Counted from the stretch's first letter, positions 6,834 through 16,413 are shown. The stretch is DNA of 64,000 nucleotides from Flavobacteriia bacterium (GCA_026391005.1 JAPLEV010000051.1:144608-208607), one strand, 5' to 3'. The notes: a model not told the origin generated them from the sequence alone. A program made the numbers and translations.

Positions 6834-9788
6834 TTATTTTAATTTCTCCTTACCCAAAAAATCAGCCCAATTAATCCATCCTTTATTTTTATAGGTTCTC
6901 TGAGGATTTGAAGGAATGTTGGTTTTAATAGTTAAGTTCTTGTAGAAATTATTCCATTGTATTTGGCTTTTAATTTCGTTTTTTATCACTAATTTTTTTA
7001 ATTCTTCAAAACTGATATATTCTTTATTAAAACGAGCAATTGTATTTGATCCAAGCCAGTCTACCCATCCTTTCCATTCATTAGACCTTGTGTAAACTCT
7101 ATCAGGAGACCTAGGAACATATTTAGGAAATTCCTTTGTTTTCGCGAATAATCGCCATTCCTTATTCGATTTTATTGAAAACTTAGTAATTAACTGTTTA
7201 GTTTCCTCATATTTTAACCATAATTGAATTGGAGATTTTCTTGGTTTATCGTAACCAAGAAAATCTTGAAACCCTCTCCAACCATTGTTCTTGTAAATTT
7301 CACCTACCGCAACGGGTAAATTAATTGGTTTTTTTGGTAAATGGGAATAATTACCTTTACAATAGTTCCTATATTCTGACATACTTTTTAATGCAAGATT
7401 CTTAACCCATTCTTTTGCTTCTGTATATGACATGTATTTTCTTTTTTGATTTGAAATCGATTTAGTTCCCAAAAAATCGCCCCAACTTATCCAACCTTGA
7501 TTTTTATAAAATCCTTGTGGTGCTTTTGGAAGTTTGCCTGAAGGAAACTTATCTGTTTTACAGAAAAAACGCCATTCATCAAAATTCTTTATTTGGTATT
7601 CTTTGACAATTTCTTTAACAATTTCATAAGAAGGGTAATTTTTAAATTGCGTAGATTGGTCAATGTATCCTAACCAATCACCCCAACCTTTCCAATACAT
7701 AGAGTATGTTAAATCTGGTTTTGTGGGAATATCATAAAGCAAATTAGTTTTTGTGTAAACTCTCCATTCTCTATTGTTTTTTAAACCTAAATTTCTTGAA
7801 AAATCTCTTGCTTGTTCAAATGACATCCAGTTGAATTTGGATAGTTTATCCCATAACTTTATTTGAAGTTGTTCTGATAATTGATTACCATCTACATAAT
7901 CTGAGAATACTTCAAATTGAAATTGTTCAGCATTTTCTTTTTTAGTAGATGAAGCACCTTCTTTTTTGTCTTTAAAATATTCAATAATTCGATCATCATT
8001 AGACGCCAAACCTCTAACAATTGCTAGAATCTCATTGAAATTTTCATTGTCAATTTCTTGGGTAATATCATCGTAAACTACTGGCAAAATAACATACCCC
8101 CAATCTTTGCCTTCTTTCTTTCTAAGCGCCCTTCCTAATGCTTGTACAATATCAACCTTACTTTTTCTTGGGTCTGCAAAAACGATACAATCAATATTTG
8201 GAACATCAACTCCCTCTGTTAAACATCTTGCATTGGTAATTAAGGATTTCGGTGAATCTGCAAACTCTTTTACAATTATGTTTCTTTTTGTGGTTGGCAT
8301 CTTACCTGAGACAGTATAAGTGTCGATTGGAGCGTAATTGTAAGTGTCGGTTATGTAAGATTGAAGTTCCTTGTTTCGAACTGCCTTATCGATGGAAGAA
8401 TGGAATGAAACAGCATTTTTAATAGGGTAAAGTTTCATCGCTTTTCGCAGTGCTAACATGGATGCCAAAGACCTTGCTTCTGTTTCCTTCTTCCATTTAT
8501 CATTCAACTGAACGAGATTATTGTCCTTTATAAAATCTGCAATTTCCGATTGTTTAACCTCAATAGTAATAACCTTATAATCAGTAAGCAATTCCATTTC
8601 AATTGCCTCTTTAAAACTCATTTGTGCAAAGGTGTCTCCGTAGACATCTTCATCATCCATAGAGATGATGTCATCCTTCGAACCAGCATAGAATCGTTCA
8701 GTGGCAGTCATAAAGATTCGCTTGTCAATAGCGATGTTTTCCTCAAATAGTAAATGACTAAACAACTTCTTGTCTGATCCAACGGTTTTATGTGCCTCAT
8801 CAAAAATCCCTACATCGAATTTGAATTTAAGATCTCTTGATACTTCAGCAATGATTCGTCCACTTTGATAGGTGGTAAAAATGACAATGTTTTCATCTTT
8901 GTTTTCAAGAAGCCATTTTTTAATATAAATAGGATCTGTTTGACATGGAACACCTAAGTTTTCCGTCTTAAAAACAATGTCTTCTTCCGAACCAATACCT
9001 TCATCGGAACAGATACAAAGCCATTTCACTTTTTTTCCTTTGGCAACTATTTCCCTAAGATAAACATCAAGAGTCTGCTTAACTAATGACAAACTTGGAA
9101 CTGCAATTATTGTTGACTTCGACTTTAATTCTTGAGTTATCCAATAGCCAGTCAAACTTTTTCCTGAACCACAAGGAAATATTAGTTTACCTCTGCTATT
9201 ATCTTCTTTCACAAAGTGTTTTACAGCTTGTTTAAGAGCTTTAATCTGATGTTCCTTCGGATTGTATGCAATTGGAGAATACTTCTCTTTATTCAAGAAA
9301 AGACGAACTTTATCGAAGAAGTCTTTATCTAAACTTTGCCAAGTATCAGCAAGGATAGTTGTAATAGGCTTAGTCTCTATTTTTTCAAAATTTCGAGATG
9401 TGACATTCGCACTTGAACAGATATAACCTTGCGTAAAATTCTTGTTTCCTTCTAGCAATGAAATAAAGGTCGCCACTTCTTTAAATGATACTGAAGAGTC
9501 AATATCGGTATGAAATTTACATTGAATTGCGTGGTATTCATCTCCATTTTTTGCAATAAGATCTATACCTAAATCATGTGAAGGGATTTTTAAATATTCC
9601 AACGTTTTCTGAGGCACTTCAGATAGCATCCAAACCTCATCATAAAAACTAAAAACGGGATTTATTTTGAAATAAAGTTTTGTGAGCAATTCAAAAGCAT
9701 CTCCTTTTTCCTTCTTGTTTAAGGACAGTAGTTTTGTTTGGAAATCATTCCAAGAGTTGAGATCATTTAATAGTGACAAGACATCCAT
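6834..9788 (-). CDS. Mrr-like nuclease / SF2 helicase with C-terminal integrase-type repeats
   Basis: 984 aa. Residues about 25-160 form an Mrr-like restriction nuclease domain (KGDAFELLTKLYF, then DLGIDLIAKNG, then AIQCKFH, giving the D...QxK core). Residues about 175-620 form an SF2 helicase with Walker A FPCGSGKSLTG, DEAH box IFDEAHKT, motif III MTATERF and motif VI QALGRALRK. Residues about 660-984 hold five repeats of about 60 residues ending in forms like WISWGDFLG, resembling the phage-integrase repeat unit (INT_rpt). Nuclease plus helicase resembles the N-terminal half of single-chain restriction enzymes such as LlaGI, but here there is no methyltransferase. First gene of a probable three-gene defence operon; function inferred. 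Confidence 0.8.
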   Translation of the reverse strand: MDVLSLLNDLNSWNDFQTKLLSLNKKEKGDAFELLTKLYFKINPVFSFYDEVWMLSEVPQKTLEYLKIPSHDLGIDLIAKNGDEYHAIQCKFHTDIDSSVSFKEVATFISLLEGNKNFTQGYICSSANVTSRNFEKIETKPITTILADTWQSLDKDFFDKVRLFLNKEKYSPIAYNPKEHQIKALKQAVKHFVKEDNSRGKLIFPCGSGKSLTGYWITQELKSKSTIIAVPSLSLVKQTLDVYLREIVAKGKKVKWLCICSDEGIGSEEDIVFKTENLGVPCQTDPIYIKKWLLENKDENIVIFTTYQSGRIIAEVSRDLKFKFDVGIFDEAHKTVGSDKKLFSHLLFEENIAIDKRIFMTATERFYAGSKDDIISMDDEDVYGDTFAQMSFKEAIEMELLTDYKVITIEVKQSEIADFIKDNNLVQLNDKWKKETEARSLASMLALRKAMKLYPIKNAVSFHSSIDKAVRNKELQSYITDTYNYAPIDTYTVSGKMPTTKRNIIVKEFADSPKSLITNARCLTEGVDVPNIDCIVFADPRKSKVDIVQALGRALRKKEGKDWGYVILPVVYDDITQEIDNENFNEILAIVRGLASNDDRIIEYFKDKKEGASSTKKENAEQFQFEVFSDYVDGNQLSEQLQIKLWDKLSKFNWMSFEQARDFSRNLGLKNNREWRVYTKTNLLYDIPTKPDLTYSMYWKGWGDWLGYIDQSTQFKNYPSYEIVKEIVKEYQIKNFDEWRFFCKTDKFPSGKLPKAPQGFYKNQGWISWGDFLGTKSISNQKRKYMSYTEAKEWVKNLALKSMSEYRNYCKGNYSHLPKKPINLPVAVGEIYKNNGWRGFQDFLGYDKPRKSPIQLWLKYEETKQLITKFSIKSNKEWRLFAKTKEFPKYVPRSPDRVYTRSNEWKGWVDWLGSNTIARFNKEYISFEELKKLVIKNEIKSQIQWNNFYKNLTIKTNIPSNPQRTYKNKGWINWADFLGKEKLK

Positions 9789-9793
9789 TTAAA

Positions 9794-9801
9794 CAAAGAT
9801 A
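9794..9801 (-). promoter_or_regulatory. -7 box of the nuclease-helicase operon
   Basis: Minus strand reads TATCTTTG, an exact TAnnTTTG match whose G is only five bases from the ATG at 9788, so the transcript would be leaderless or nearly so. The -33 element is not clear. Confidence 0.5.
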
Positions 9802-9969
9802 AGAATCAATAACAAATTACTTCGTCTTTGATATATAACAAAAAATCAGAAAATTTAGATCCATAATATCGTTCAATCATAAATTTAAAGTGGTGGAAAA
9901 TCTTAAGTAAATAATAATCTTTGTAACTTTCGCAAAGGAAAATATTATCACTTATAGATTAGAATACAA

Positions 9970-10728
9970 ATGTTTCTATTTATCGATCGGTACAAATTAG
10001 GAATTCTCACTGCCTTTGCGGTTTATATTGGCTTTTTCATGTACCTTGAAATGCAAACCTACACCCGTTATTTTCCAATTATTCCTTTTAATGATGAGCC
10101 ATTACTTGAATTACAAAAGGATGAATTATTGCTTACACCTGAACAAATTCAGATACAGCAAGATTTAAATTCGGGTGATTTAAAAAATATTTCTAGAGAC
10201 CAAAATGATTCACGCGAACGTTCAAGCGAAAATTGGCAAGAAAATAAATCGGCTAAAGAAATTGAGCAATCCGTAAAAGATTATGAAAAAAGCTTGTACA
10301 AAGATAATGGTGGTGAACTCGAAAGAGCCAAAATTCTTAAAGAAAGTGAACAACGAAAAAATGATTTAAAAAAACAAGCACCCTTGAAAACTGATAATAG
10401 TGAGAGCAATGGTTCAAAAACTGCTTATGCTGGAAATGTTATGGTGAGTTGGTCTTTAAGTCAACGAACGGCTCATCTAAATAACAATTGGTATGTTCGA
10501 AATCCTGGTTATACTTGTGGCCAAGGTTCATCAGGTAAAATCACCGTACAAATCAAGGTAAACCAAAATGGATCAGTGATTGATGCAATTGTGCTTTCAT
10601 CGGGAGGTGCGAGTGACTGCATGACACAACAAGCGATTAAATATGCTAAACTATCTCGGTTTAATTATTCAAACACAGCAGCAACAAGCCAAGTTGGGAC
10701 CATTACGTATACCTTCGTTTCTCAATAA
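9970..10728 (+). CDS. TonB-like energy transducer
   Basis: 252 aa. One N-terminal membrane segment (LGILTAFAVYIGFFMYLEM) is followed by a long charged, lysine- and glutamate-rich linker (residues about 60-145). The C-terminal domain contains GKITVQIKVNQNGSVIDAIV, the TonB_C-like pattern, and ends in a beta-rich tail. I infer an inner-membrane protein spanning the periplasm. Unlike classical TonB it has no proline-rich linker, so coupling to TonB-dependent receptors is uncertain. The gene stands alone, convergent with rimO. Confidence 0.65.
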   Translation: MFLFIDRYKLGILTAFAVYIGFFMYLEMQTYTRYFPIIPFNDEPLLELQKDELLLTPEQIQIQQDLNSGDLKNISRDQNDSRERSSENWQENKSAKEIEQSVKDYEKSLYKDNGGELERAKILKESEQRKNDLKKQAPLKTDNSESNGSKTAYAGNVMVSWSLSQRTAHLNNNWYVRNPGYTCGQGSSGKITVQIKVNQNGSVIDAIVLSSGGASDCMTQQAIKYAKLSRFNYSNTAATSQVGTITYTFVSQ

Positions 10729-10759
10729 AGTCGCTCAATTTAATCTTTACTGCTCTATC

Positions 10760-12076
10760 TTACGATACGATTTCGCCATATAAATCGAAATGATCAGCAC
10801 TTGTAATTTGAATATCAGCAAAATCCCCTATTCGAATAAAATTTTCCGCTGTTTTCTTTACCAAAACTTCATTGTCTACTTCGGGAGAGTCAAATTCTGT
10901 TCGTCCAATGAAATAATCTCCCTCAACACGATCAAAAAGCACTGAGAATGTTTTCCCAACTTTAAGCTGATTCAATTCGTAACTAATTCCTGCCTGCAAT
11001 TCCATTATGGCATCTGCGCGTTCTTTTTTAACCTTTGCTGGAACATCATCCTCTAATAAGTATGCTGAAGTATTTTCTTCGTGAGAATAGGTAAATATCC
11101 CTAAACGATCAAATTTACTGCGTTTAACCCACTCATACATTTCTTGAAAATCAGCCTCCGTTTCACCTGGATATCCAGCAATCAGTGTTGTTCGTAACGC
11201 AATCCCTGGAACTTTAGCTCGAATCTCAGAAATTAATGCTTCCGTTTTCTCACGTGTAGTTCCCCTTTTCATCGATTGCAAGATACGTGTTGATCCATGC
11301 TGTAAAGGCATGTCTAAATAATTACAAATATTCTTCTTCTCCCTCATTACGTCCAACACCTCCATCGGAAAACCACTTGGGAAAGCATAATGCAGACGAA
11401 TCCAAGCGATTCCTTCCACTTCTGACAATTGTGTTAACAAATCTGCTAATGCGCGCTTTTTGTACAAATCCAAACCATAATACGTTAAATCTTGAGCGAT
11501 CAACATTAACTCCTTCACCCCTTTTGCTGCGAGTGATTTTGCTTGAAGTATCAAATCTTCAATTGGAGTGGAAAGATGCTTGCCCCGCATAATTGGAATG
11601 GCACAGAAAGAACATGGGCGATCGCAACCCTCCGCAATCTTAAAATAAGCATAATGAGAAGGGGTCGTTAATAAACGCTCGCCCACTAATTCGTGTTTGT
11701 AATCAGCTTTTAATGTTTTTAATAATCTTGGTAAATCACGAGTGCCAAAATAAGCATCAACCTCCGGAATTTCCTTTTCTAAATCATCTTTATAGCGTTC
11801 AGATAGACAGCCCGTCACGTAAACCTTATCGACTAAACCTTCTTTTTTTGCTTCTGCAAAACGGATTATGGTATCAATAGATTCCTGCTTAGCATTATCA
11901 ATGAAGCCACAGGTGTTGATAATCACAACAGACGAATCGTCGTGCATCGATTCATGTTCCACATCAAAATTATTTGCTTTCAGTTGTGCCATTAGAACCT
12001 CTGAATCATAAAGATTCTTCGAACATCCTAGTGTAACAACATTAACTTTATTCTTCTTTAAGGTTTTTGTTTTCAT
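10760..12076 (-). CDS. rimO: Ribosomal protein S12 methylthiotransferase
   Basis: 438 aa radical-SAM enzyme that methylthiolates the conserved aspartate of ribosomal protein S12. The N-terminal UPF0004 domain has NVVTLGCSKNLYDSEVL with a cluster cysteine. The radical SAM motif CDRPCSFC (CX3CX2C) is at about residues 151-158, followed by AIPIMRGKH. The C-terminal part is a TRAM-like domain. Length and motif order match RimO rather than MiaB (the CSKNLYDSE version). A TACCTTTG box lies 16-23 bases upstream of the ATG. Confidence 0.95.
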   Translation of the reverse strand: MKTKTLKKNKVNVVTLGCSKNLYDSEVLMAQLKANNFDVEHESMHDDSSVVIINTCGFIDNAKQESIDTIIRFAEAKKEGLVDKVYVTGCLSERYKDDLEKEIPEVDAYFGTRDLPRLLKTLKADYKHELVGERLLTTPSHYAYFKIAEGCDRPCSFCAIPIMRGKHLSTPIEDLILQAKSLAAKGVKELMLIAQDLTYYGLDLYKKRALADLLTQLSEVEGIAWIRLHYAFPSGFPMEVLDVMREKKNICNYLDMPLQHGSTRILQSMKRGTTREKTEALISEIRAKVPGIALRTTLIAGYPGETEADFQEMYEWVKRSKFDRLGIFTYSHEENTSAYLLEDDVPAKVKKERADAIMELQAGISYELNQLKVGKTFSVLFDRVEGDYFIGRTEFDSPEVDNEVLVKKTAENFIRIGDFADIQITSADHFDLYGEIVS

Positions 12077-12091
12077 GTATTAATCTTACCA

Positions 12092-12099
12092 CAAAGGTA
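12092..12099 (-). promoter_or_regulatory. -7 box of rimO
   Basis: Minus strand reads TACCTTTG, an exact TAnnTTTG match 16 bases before the rimO start. Confidence 0.5.
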
Positions 12100-12171
12100 A
12101 ACCAACAAAATGAAAAGAATAGCTATTTTCAAACAATTGAAATTATTTAGTGATTTTAAACTTAATGGTAT

Positions 12172-12179
12172 TAATTTTG
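12172..12179 (+). promoter_or_regulatory. -7 box of lipoprotein gene
   Basis: TAATTTTG matches TAnnTTTG and lies eight bases before the ATG at 12188, so the second ATG at 12203 may be the true start. Confidence 0.45.
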
Positions 12180-12187
12180 AATTCTAA

Positions 12188-12643
12188 ATGAAAAATTCGA
12201 TAATGAAATTTATTCTCATTTTAATTTGTAGTTGCCTTTTTGTAGCGTGTAAATGCCAAAAAAAGATTGTAGAACAAAATAACATGAACAACCAAGAGAC
12301 ACTTCTTATCGGCAAAGTAGAAATGCATAGTGATTCATCCGATGTAATTAAGATAGAAGATGCGAAAATTGTTGGGAACAAGTTAGAAATCAAGGTAAGT
12401 TATGGTGGTGGTTGCGAAAATCATTCGTTTGAATTAATCGGCAGTCCAAACATTTCGAAATCTCTCCCGCCTATCCGATCGATTCAATTGATTCATAGTG
12501 CTAATAAAGATGCCTGTAAAGCCCTTATCATTAAAGAGATGGCTTTTGATATTTCTGCTTTTACTTATAAAAAAGAGAGCGGAAACACCATATATTTGCA
12601 GTTAGGTGGCTGGAATGAAAAACTACTTTACACTTACCCTTAA
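12188..12643 (+). CDS. Small lipoprotein of unknown function
   Basis: 151 aa with a lipoprotein signal (MKFILILICSCLFVACKC); lipidation would be at the cysteine after LFVA. The start may be the ATG at 12203, which fits both the signal peptide and the nearby -7 box better. The mature part carries a GGGCENHSFEL segment and ends with GGWNEKLLYTYP. I do not recognise a named family. It is followed after three bases by the TlyA-like gene and may be co-transcribed with it. Confidence 0.65.
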   Translation: MKNSIMKFILILICSCLFVACKCQKKIVEQNNMNNQETLLIGKVEMHSDSSDVIKIEDAKIVGNKLEIKVSYGGGCENHSFELIGSPNISKSLPPIRSIQLIHSANKDACKALIIKEMAFDISAFTYKKESGNTIYLQLGGWNEKLLYTYP

Positions 12644-12646
12644 TTG

Positions 12647-13384
12647 ATGGATATTAGGCTTGATAAATTATTAGTTGACCGAAATTTAGCTCAAAATAGG
12701 ACGAAAGCGGAAGAAATAATCACAACATACGGGGTGCTCGTCAATGGTAAACTTTTCAATAAGATTGGAAAGAAATTCCCCATTGATGCCGAAATTAGAT
12801 TGGTAATTTCTGATGACCGATGGTCCTCCATTCATGCACAAAAAATCATTGAAGCACTCTCGAAATGGAAATTAAATATAAAAAATACTTCGTGGTTGGA
12901 AATAGCCATTGAACCGTGCGCTGCTTCTGAGGTGCTTCTTAGCGAGGGTGCAAAAAATAGCATTTGTTTAATCGAACATAATGTATTAATAAAAGAACGT
13001 TTTAAGGATCAAAAAAAACTTGTTCTCCTTAAAAACACTCCCTTGAGATCCTTATCAAAGGAACTGATCCCTTCTGAATTAGACGGAATGATTATCGATA
13101 CACTAACTCCTTTAAATGAAGTTCTTCCTTTTATCACTCCCTTTCTTCGCCCAAAGGGAATTGCTATTCTGATTATTAAGCCTCAAATTGAATTAGATAA
13201 GTCGAAACTTAACAAAATAGGAACGGTAGCACAAAGTAAATACTTTCCTTTTTTAAAGGAGCAGTGCATTGAACTTGCCTTGAGAAACCAGTTAGTTTTA
13301 ACCGATTATAAGTTATCGCCGCTGCTTGGTGAAAATGGAAACAAAGAATTTATGGGCTTGTTTTTCAAAAAAGATAGTGCCTAA
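12647..13384 (+). CDS. TlyA-like S4-domain protein with degenerate methyltransferase fold
   Basis: About 245 aa. The N-terminal S4 RNA-binding domain is clear (RLDKLLVDRNLAQNRTKAEE, residues 2-21, then GVLVNGK). The rest aligns with TlyA/FtsJ-type rRNA 2'-O-methyltransferases: FITPFLRPKG and the KPQIEL block correspond to conserved parts. However, the usual SAM-binding DVGASTGGFT segment is replaced by LEIAIEPCAASEVLL, so SAM binding is doubtful. I chose the ATG at 12647 over the in-frame TTG at 12644. Likely a divergent or non-catalytic TlyA homologue that still binds RNA. Confidence 0.7.
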   Translation: MDIRLDKLLVDRNLAQNRTKAEEIITTYGVLVNGKLFNKIGKKFPIDAEIRLVISDDRWSSIHAQKIIEALSKWKLNIKNTSWLEIAIEPCAASEVLLSEGAKNSICLIEHNVLIKERFKDQKKLVLLKNTPLRSLSKELIPSELDGMIIDTLTPLNEVLPFITPFLRPKGIAILIIKPQIELDKSKLNKIGTVAQSKYFPFLKEQCIELALRNQLVLTDYKLSPLLGENGNKEFMGLFFKKDSA

Positions 13385-13690
13385 ATCGTAGGCACCGTGC
13401 ATCTCGATCCGCCTGGAGAGAATGAACGCATGCCACTTTCGAGTTTTTTTGCTGCTTTTTTTGCGGGCCTTCGAGAGCCTCAGTCGCCTCAAAAAAAAGT
13501 AGGGTAAGTAGCAGCGAAGCTAAAAAGTCAAGGCCGAATACTTTCGCCGCGTCGTACGTTAATATCAAACCCTTTCAGGGCTATCAACTATTTAATACAT
13601 TAATCGATTCATACAAAAATCATTAAGTCTAGCATCGCAAAATAATATTATCCCTTAATCCGACGTATTATTTGATAAAACTTAACAATT
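13385..13690. other. Gene-free spacer with GC-richer repeat-like block
   Basis: No gene is supported. Bases about 13395-13570 are clearly richer in GC than the surroundings and contain CGAG/TCGAGA-type words and long A/T runs, as in the spacers at 57.9-58.2 and 59.7 kb. A minus-strand ORF across it is low-complexity and probably not expressed. The region looks like decayed interspersed repeat DNA. Confidence 0.4.
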
Positions 13691-13693
13691 AAC

Positions 13694-13701
13694 TATTTTT
13701 G
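13694..13701 (+). promoter_or_regulatory. -7 box of hypothetical gene
   Basis: TATTTTTG matches TAnnTTTG. Transcription would start near 13707, which rules out an upstream start at 13699 and supports the ATG at 13732. Confidence 0.55.
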
Positions 13702-13731
13702 CACACTTACTATCTTTCCATAAAGAAAAAT

Positions 13732-14097
13732 ATGACTATTGATAAACTGTTTCATGCTATAAATGATATTGAATTTCAATACAAACGATTTATTAAAACA
13801 AAAGAATTTGAAGATGAATCTCTAATGCGTTTTGATATTATATCGGCAGAAATTTGCACGCAAATAGTTAAAATGGCCTTAAATGATGCCATTACAGAAG
13901 AAGCAAAAAATATAGGAAGAATAGATGTTAATTATCTACCCCAAGTAGGTTTTGGAAGAAAGGTATTGAATGCTATTACCTTTGGTTATTCTACTAAAAA
14001 ATACCTTCAAAAAGAACGATTAAACTATTTGTACAATGCTATCCAAGTGCGTAATAGATTATTTCAACTGGTTGAATTGCACTTGAAAGAAGAATAA
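13732..14097 (+). CDS. Hypothetical helical protein
   Basis: 121 aa from the ATG at 13732, chosen because a TAnnTTTG box at 13694-13701 lies just upstream. The product is largely alpha-helical and charged, with no signal peptide or membrane segment (MTIDKLFHAINDIEFQYK at the start). One glycine-containing break occurs around QVGFGRKVLNAITFGYS. I do not recognise the family. It is convergent with the CotH gene and stands alone. Confidence 0.6.
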   Translation: MTIDKLFHAINDIEFQYKRFIKTKEFEDESLMRFDIISAEICTQIVKMALNDAITEEAKNIGRIDVNYLPQVGFGRKVLNAITFGYSTKKYLQKERLNYLYNAIQVRNRLFQLVELHLKEE

Positions 14098-14107
14098 AAT
14101 AATTTTC

Positions 14108-16360
14108 CTAAAACTTTACAATAGCTTGAGTAGTTTGAATGCCTTTTTGATCAATCGATAAAAAATAAAGGCCACTCTTCCAATCAGAAGTATTTACCGT
14201 ATATGTATTCGAAACAACCTTGTCTGATAAAATCGTACGCCCTTGTATGTCAATTACAGACAAGCCCATTTCGCCATGTAATCCTGGTTCAATAATGAAA
14301 TAGTCTTGAAAAGGAATCGGATATACTTTATTGGCAACACTTAGCTCATTAATACCAACAAAGCAATTATTTGATGCGTCGAATGTTGGTATAGCAGCCG
14401 CAAAAACTAAGCCTCCATCCGGACATCTTGCATAAGAAATATCGGTTGTTTGAAAACTAAATCCTACGAAATCATACATATTAATCCCATTACTAAAATA
14501 AACGGTCTCACCCGTTGAGCTTAACTTGAAATTCGTATGCAAACCAATTTGAGATGAATCATCATCAGCCCAAACAATTAAATAATCGTTGGGAAGAATA
14601 ATACTGCCAGCGGGAAACATCCATTTCATATAATTGGTGGCATTATCGGATAAATAAAGTCCAGATAAATCAAAGGCGGTGTTTGTTGTATTATATAATT
14701 CAATCCAATCATCACTTTCGCCATAATTATCAAAAGCGGTGTTCAAATTGGATGCTAACACTTCATTTACTAACACATCACCTATTTGCGGTGAAGGAAT
14801 CGTTAGCGCAAGAGAATGAAATTCATGTTCTGCACGCTGTGGACTAAATAATCCGGCCACATTATTATCAGCATAAATATAGTATTCAAATACAGGTCCA
14901 TCTGCTGTTACCTGAACGCCATGAACATGGTCACCGGCGGCACCATCACCGTGTAAGCCATCATCAAACATTAAAATCCGATTGAATTTCAACTCGTGGT
15001 TAGTCCGATACCCCAAATAAACCTGATTTTCATTGGTACAGGTGGCTGTGATATAAAACGCAGTATTAATCGTAGGTGAAAGAACACTTGAAGCGTAACC
15101 CGCAATCACTGGGGCAACAAGTAAATAATTCGCATTGGTAGTTAAGTAAGAAATCCTGGCTGCCATGAGTGCTTGAATACCCGGAATAGACCCACCACCA
15201 CCGCCACCACTCGCTACTGATGTGGTCAAAGAATTAGTAAATTGGGCAAAGGTGTAGAACTTATAAGGATCTGCCTGAACAGACGAATTAATGGTGGTGC
15301 GCAATGTGTTAGCGCTTGTTAAATAATCACCAGAAACAAAAATTTCTTGAGCAATGGTTCGTAAATGCGCCATATACATTCGTTTATACATAGGATCCCC
15401 AAGGATTTTCTTTATTAATGGATGAATCGCAGAAGTGCTATTAGACATTGGATCTAGGGTTGTCGAAACGGTAGCTCCCGAACCTGTTCCACCTGGAAAG
15501 CCGCCAAAACTCATGTTTAAATCCCAAACAGTAGTCACAAAACGATCATTGATGTCGCGGTACAAATAATAATTTTGGCGAAATGCCCCATTGTATGAAT
15601 CTAAATTCACAAGCACATTATTGTAGGCCAACATCCAAATAGCGCGGTCAATATCTAACTTTGTTTCTATTTGAGAGAAATTATTATTCAATACATTAAT
15701 CATATCCACAAGATCGGTCCAGCCATAAGTAGATTTTAACTCATAACCCTGAACATAAGAGGCTGTATCGCTATTAATGTAGTTTAGATCAGGGCTAATT
15801 GTGCTACCAGGACCAGCACCTCCAACGGGATTACATTTAAAAAAAGAGCCATCTGAACCATAAAAATGAGCTGCATTAAAATCATCTGAAATGTCTTCAG
15901 CGTTGGAATATAATCCACGCAAATCACCATTGACATATACATTCGCGAAATTCGCTCTAGGACAATCCATGTACTGCTCTAATATGGCATAGGACAACAC
16001 CTCTCGTATCATAGAGGGATCTCTATAGCCATTTTGCAATTTAAGATCTACAAACCCCTGATAATCTTGATTCGACTTAATGTAATCCAACTTAATATGA
16101 AAAGGATTTTTGTTATTCATTGGATTATACGTACTGTTGCCTTTGTATTTAACACCAACACTATCGTAAACTATTCCGTTAATTCTAACCGAATCCGCAA
16201 TTATATAAGTCTCTGAGGTCGCAGCTGCATCTAACTGAGCGTCCCAATTAGCGAAAGAAAAAAATAATTCAATATTTTGAACTACACTTCTGTCGTAAAA
16301 ATTTTGAGAAATAGAATTAAATGAGAGTAAAAGTGAGAAATAAATAAAGGCAGATTTCAT
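14108..16360 (-). CDS. Secreted CotH-family protein with lamin-tail domain and T9SS sorting signal
   Basis: 750 aa. A signal peptide (residues about 1-19, ending SISQ) is followed by a CotH kinase-like domain (about 40-330) with GVKYKGNSTY and VTTVWDLNMSFGG, where the family has its metal-binding WDLN. Residues about 535-640 form a lamin-tail domain (VLVNEVLASN ... DDWIELYN). The C-terminus (YPIPFQDYFII ... TQAIVKF) is a type IX secretion type A sorting domain, so it should be exported to the cell surface. CotH proteins phosphorylate spore coat proteins in Bacillus; the substrate here is unknown. Confidence 0.85.
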   Translation of the reverse strand: MKSAFIYFSLLLSFNSISQNFYDRSVVQNIELFFSFANWDAQLDAAATSETYIIADSVRINGIVYDSVGVKYKGNSTYNPMNNKNPFHIKLDYIKSNQDYQGFVDLKLQNGYRDPSMIREVLSYAILEQYMDCPRANFANVYVNGDLRGLYSNAEDISDDFNAAHFYGSDGSFFKCNPVGGAGPGSTISPDLNYINSDTASYVQGYELKSTYGWTDLVDMINVLNNNFSQIETKLDIDRAIWMLAYNNVLVNLDSYNGAFRQNYYLYRDINDRFVTTVWDLNMSFGGFPGGTGSGATVSTTLDPMSNSTSAIHPLIKKILGDPMYKRMYMAHLRTIAQEIFVSGDYLTSANTLRTTINSSVQADPYKFYTFAQFTNSLTTSVASGGGGGGSIPGIQALMAARISYLTTNANYLLVAPVIAGYASSVLSPTINTAFYITATCTNENQVYLGYRTNHELKFNRILMFDDGLHGDGAAGDHVHGVQVTADGPVFEYYIYADNNVAGLFSPQRAEHEFHSLALTIPSPQIGDVLVNEVLASNLNTAFDNYGESDDWIELYNTTNTAFDLSGLYLSDNATNYMKWMFPAGSIILPNDYLIVWADDDSSQIGLHTNFKLSSTGETVYFSNGINMYDFVGFSFQTTDISYARCPDGGLVFAAAIPTFDASNNCFVGINELSVANKVYPIPFQDYFIIEPGLHGEMGLSVIDIQGRTILSDKVVSNTYTVNTSDWKSGLYFLSIDQKGIQTTQAIVKF

Positions 16361-16413
16361 AGGAGTAGGGTTAATAACTAAAAATCTTTGAATAGTTTGA
16401 TTGTTTAGATGCT

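Noticed and set aside
13365..13568. 67-aa minus-strand ORF downstream of the TlyA-like gene
   Set aside because: Lies in repeat-like GC-rich spacer, overlaps the TlyA 3' end and has no recognisable domain or start signal.
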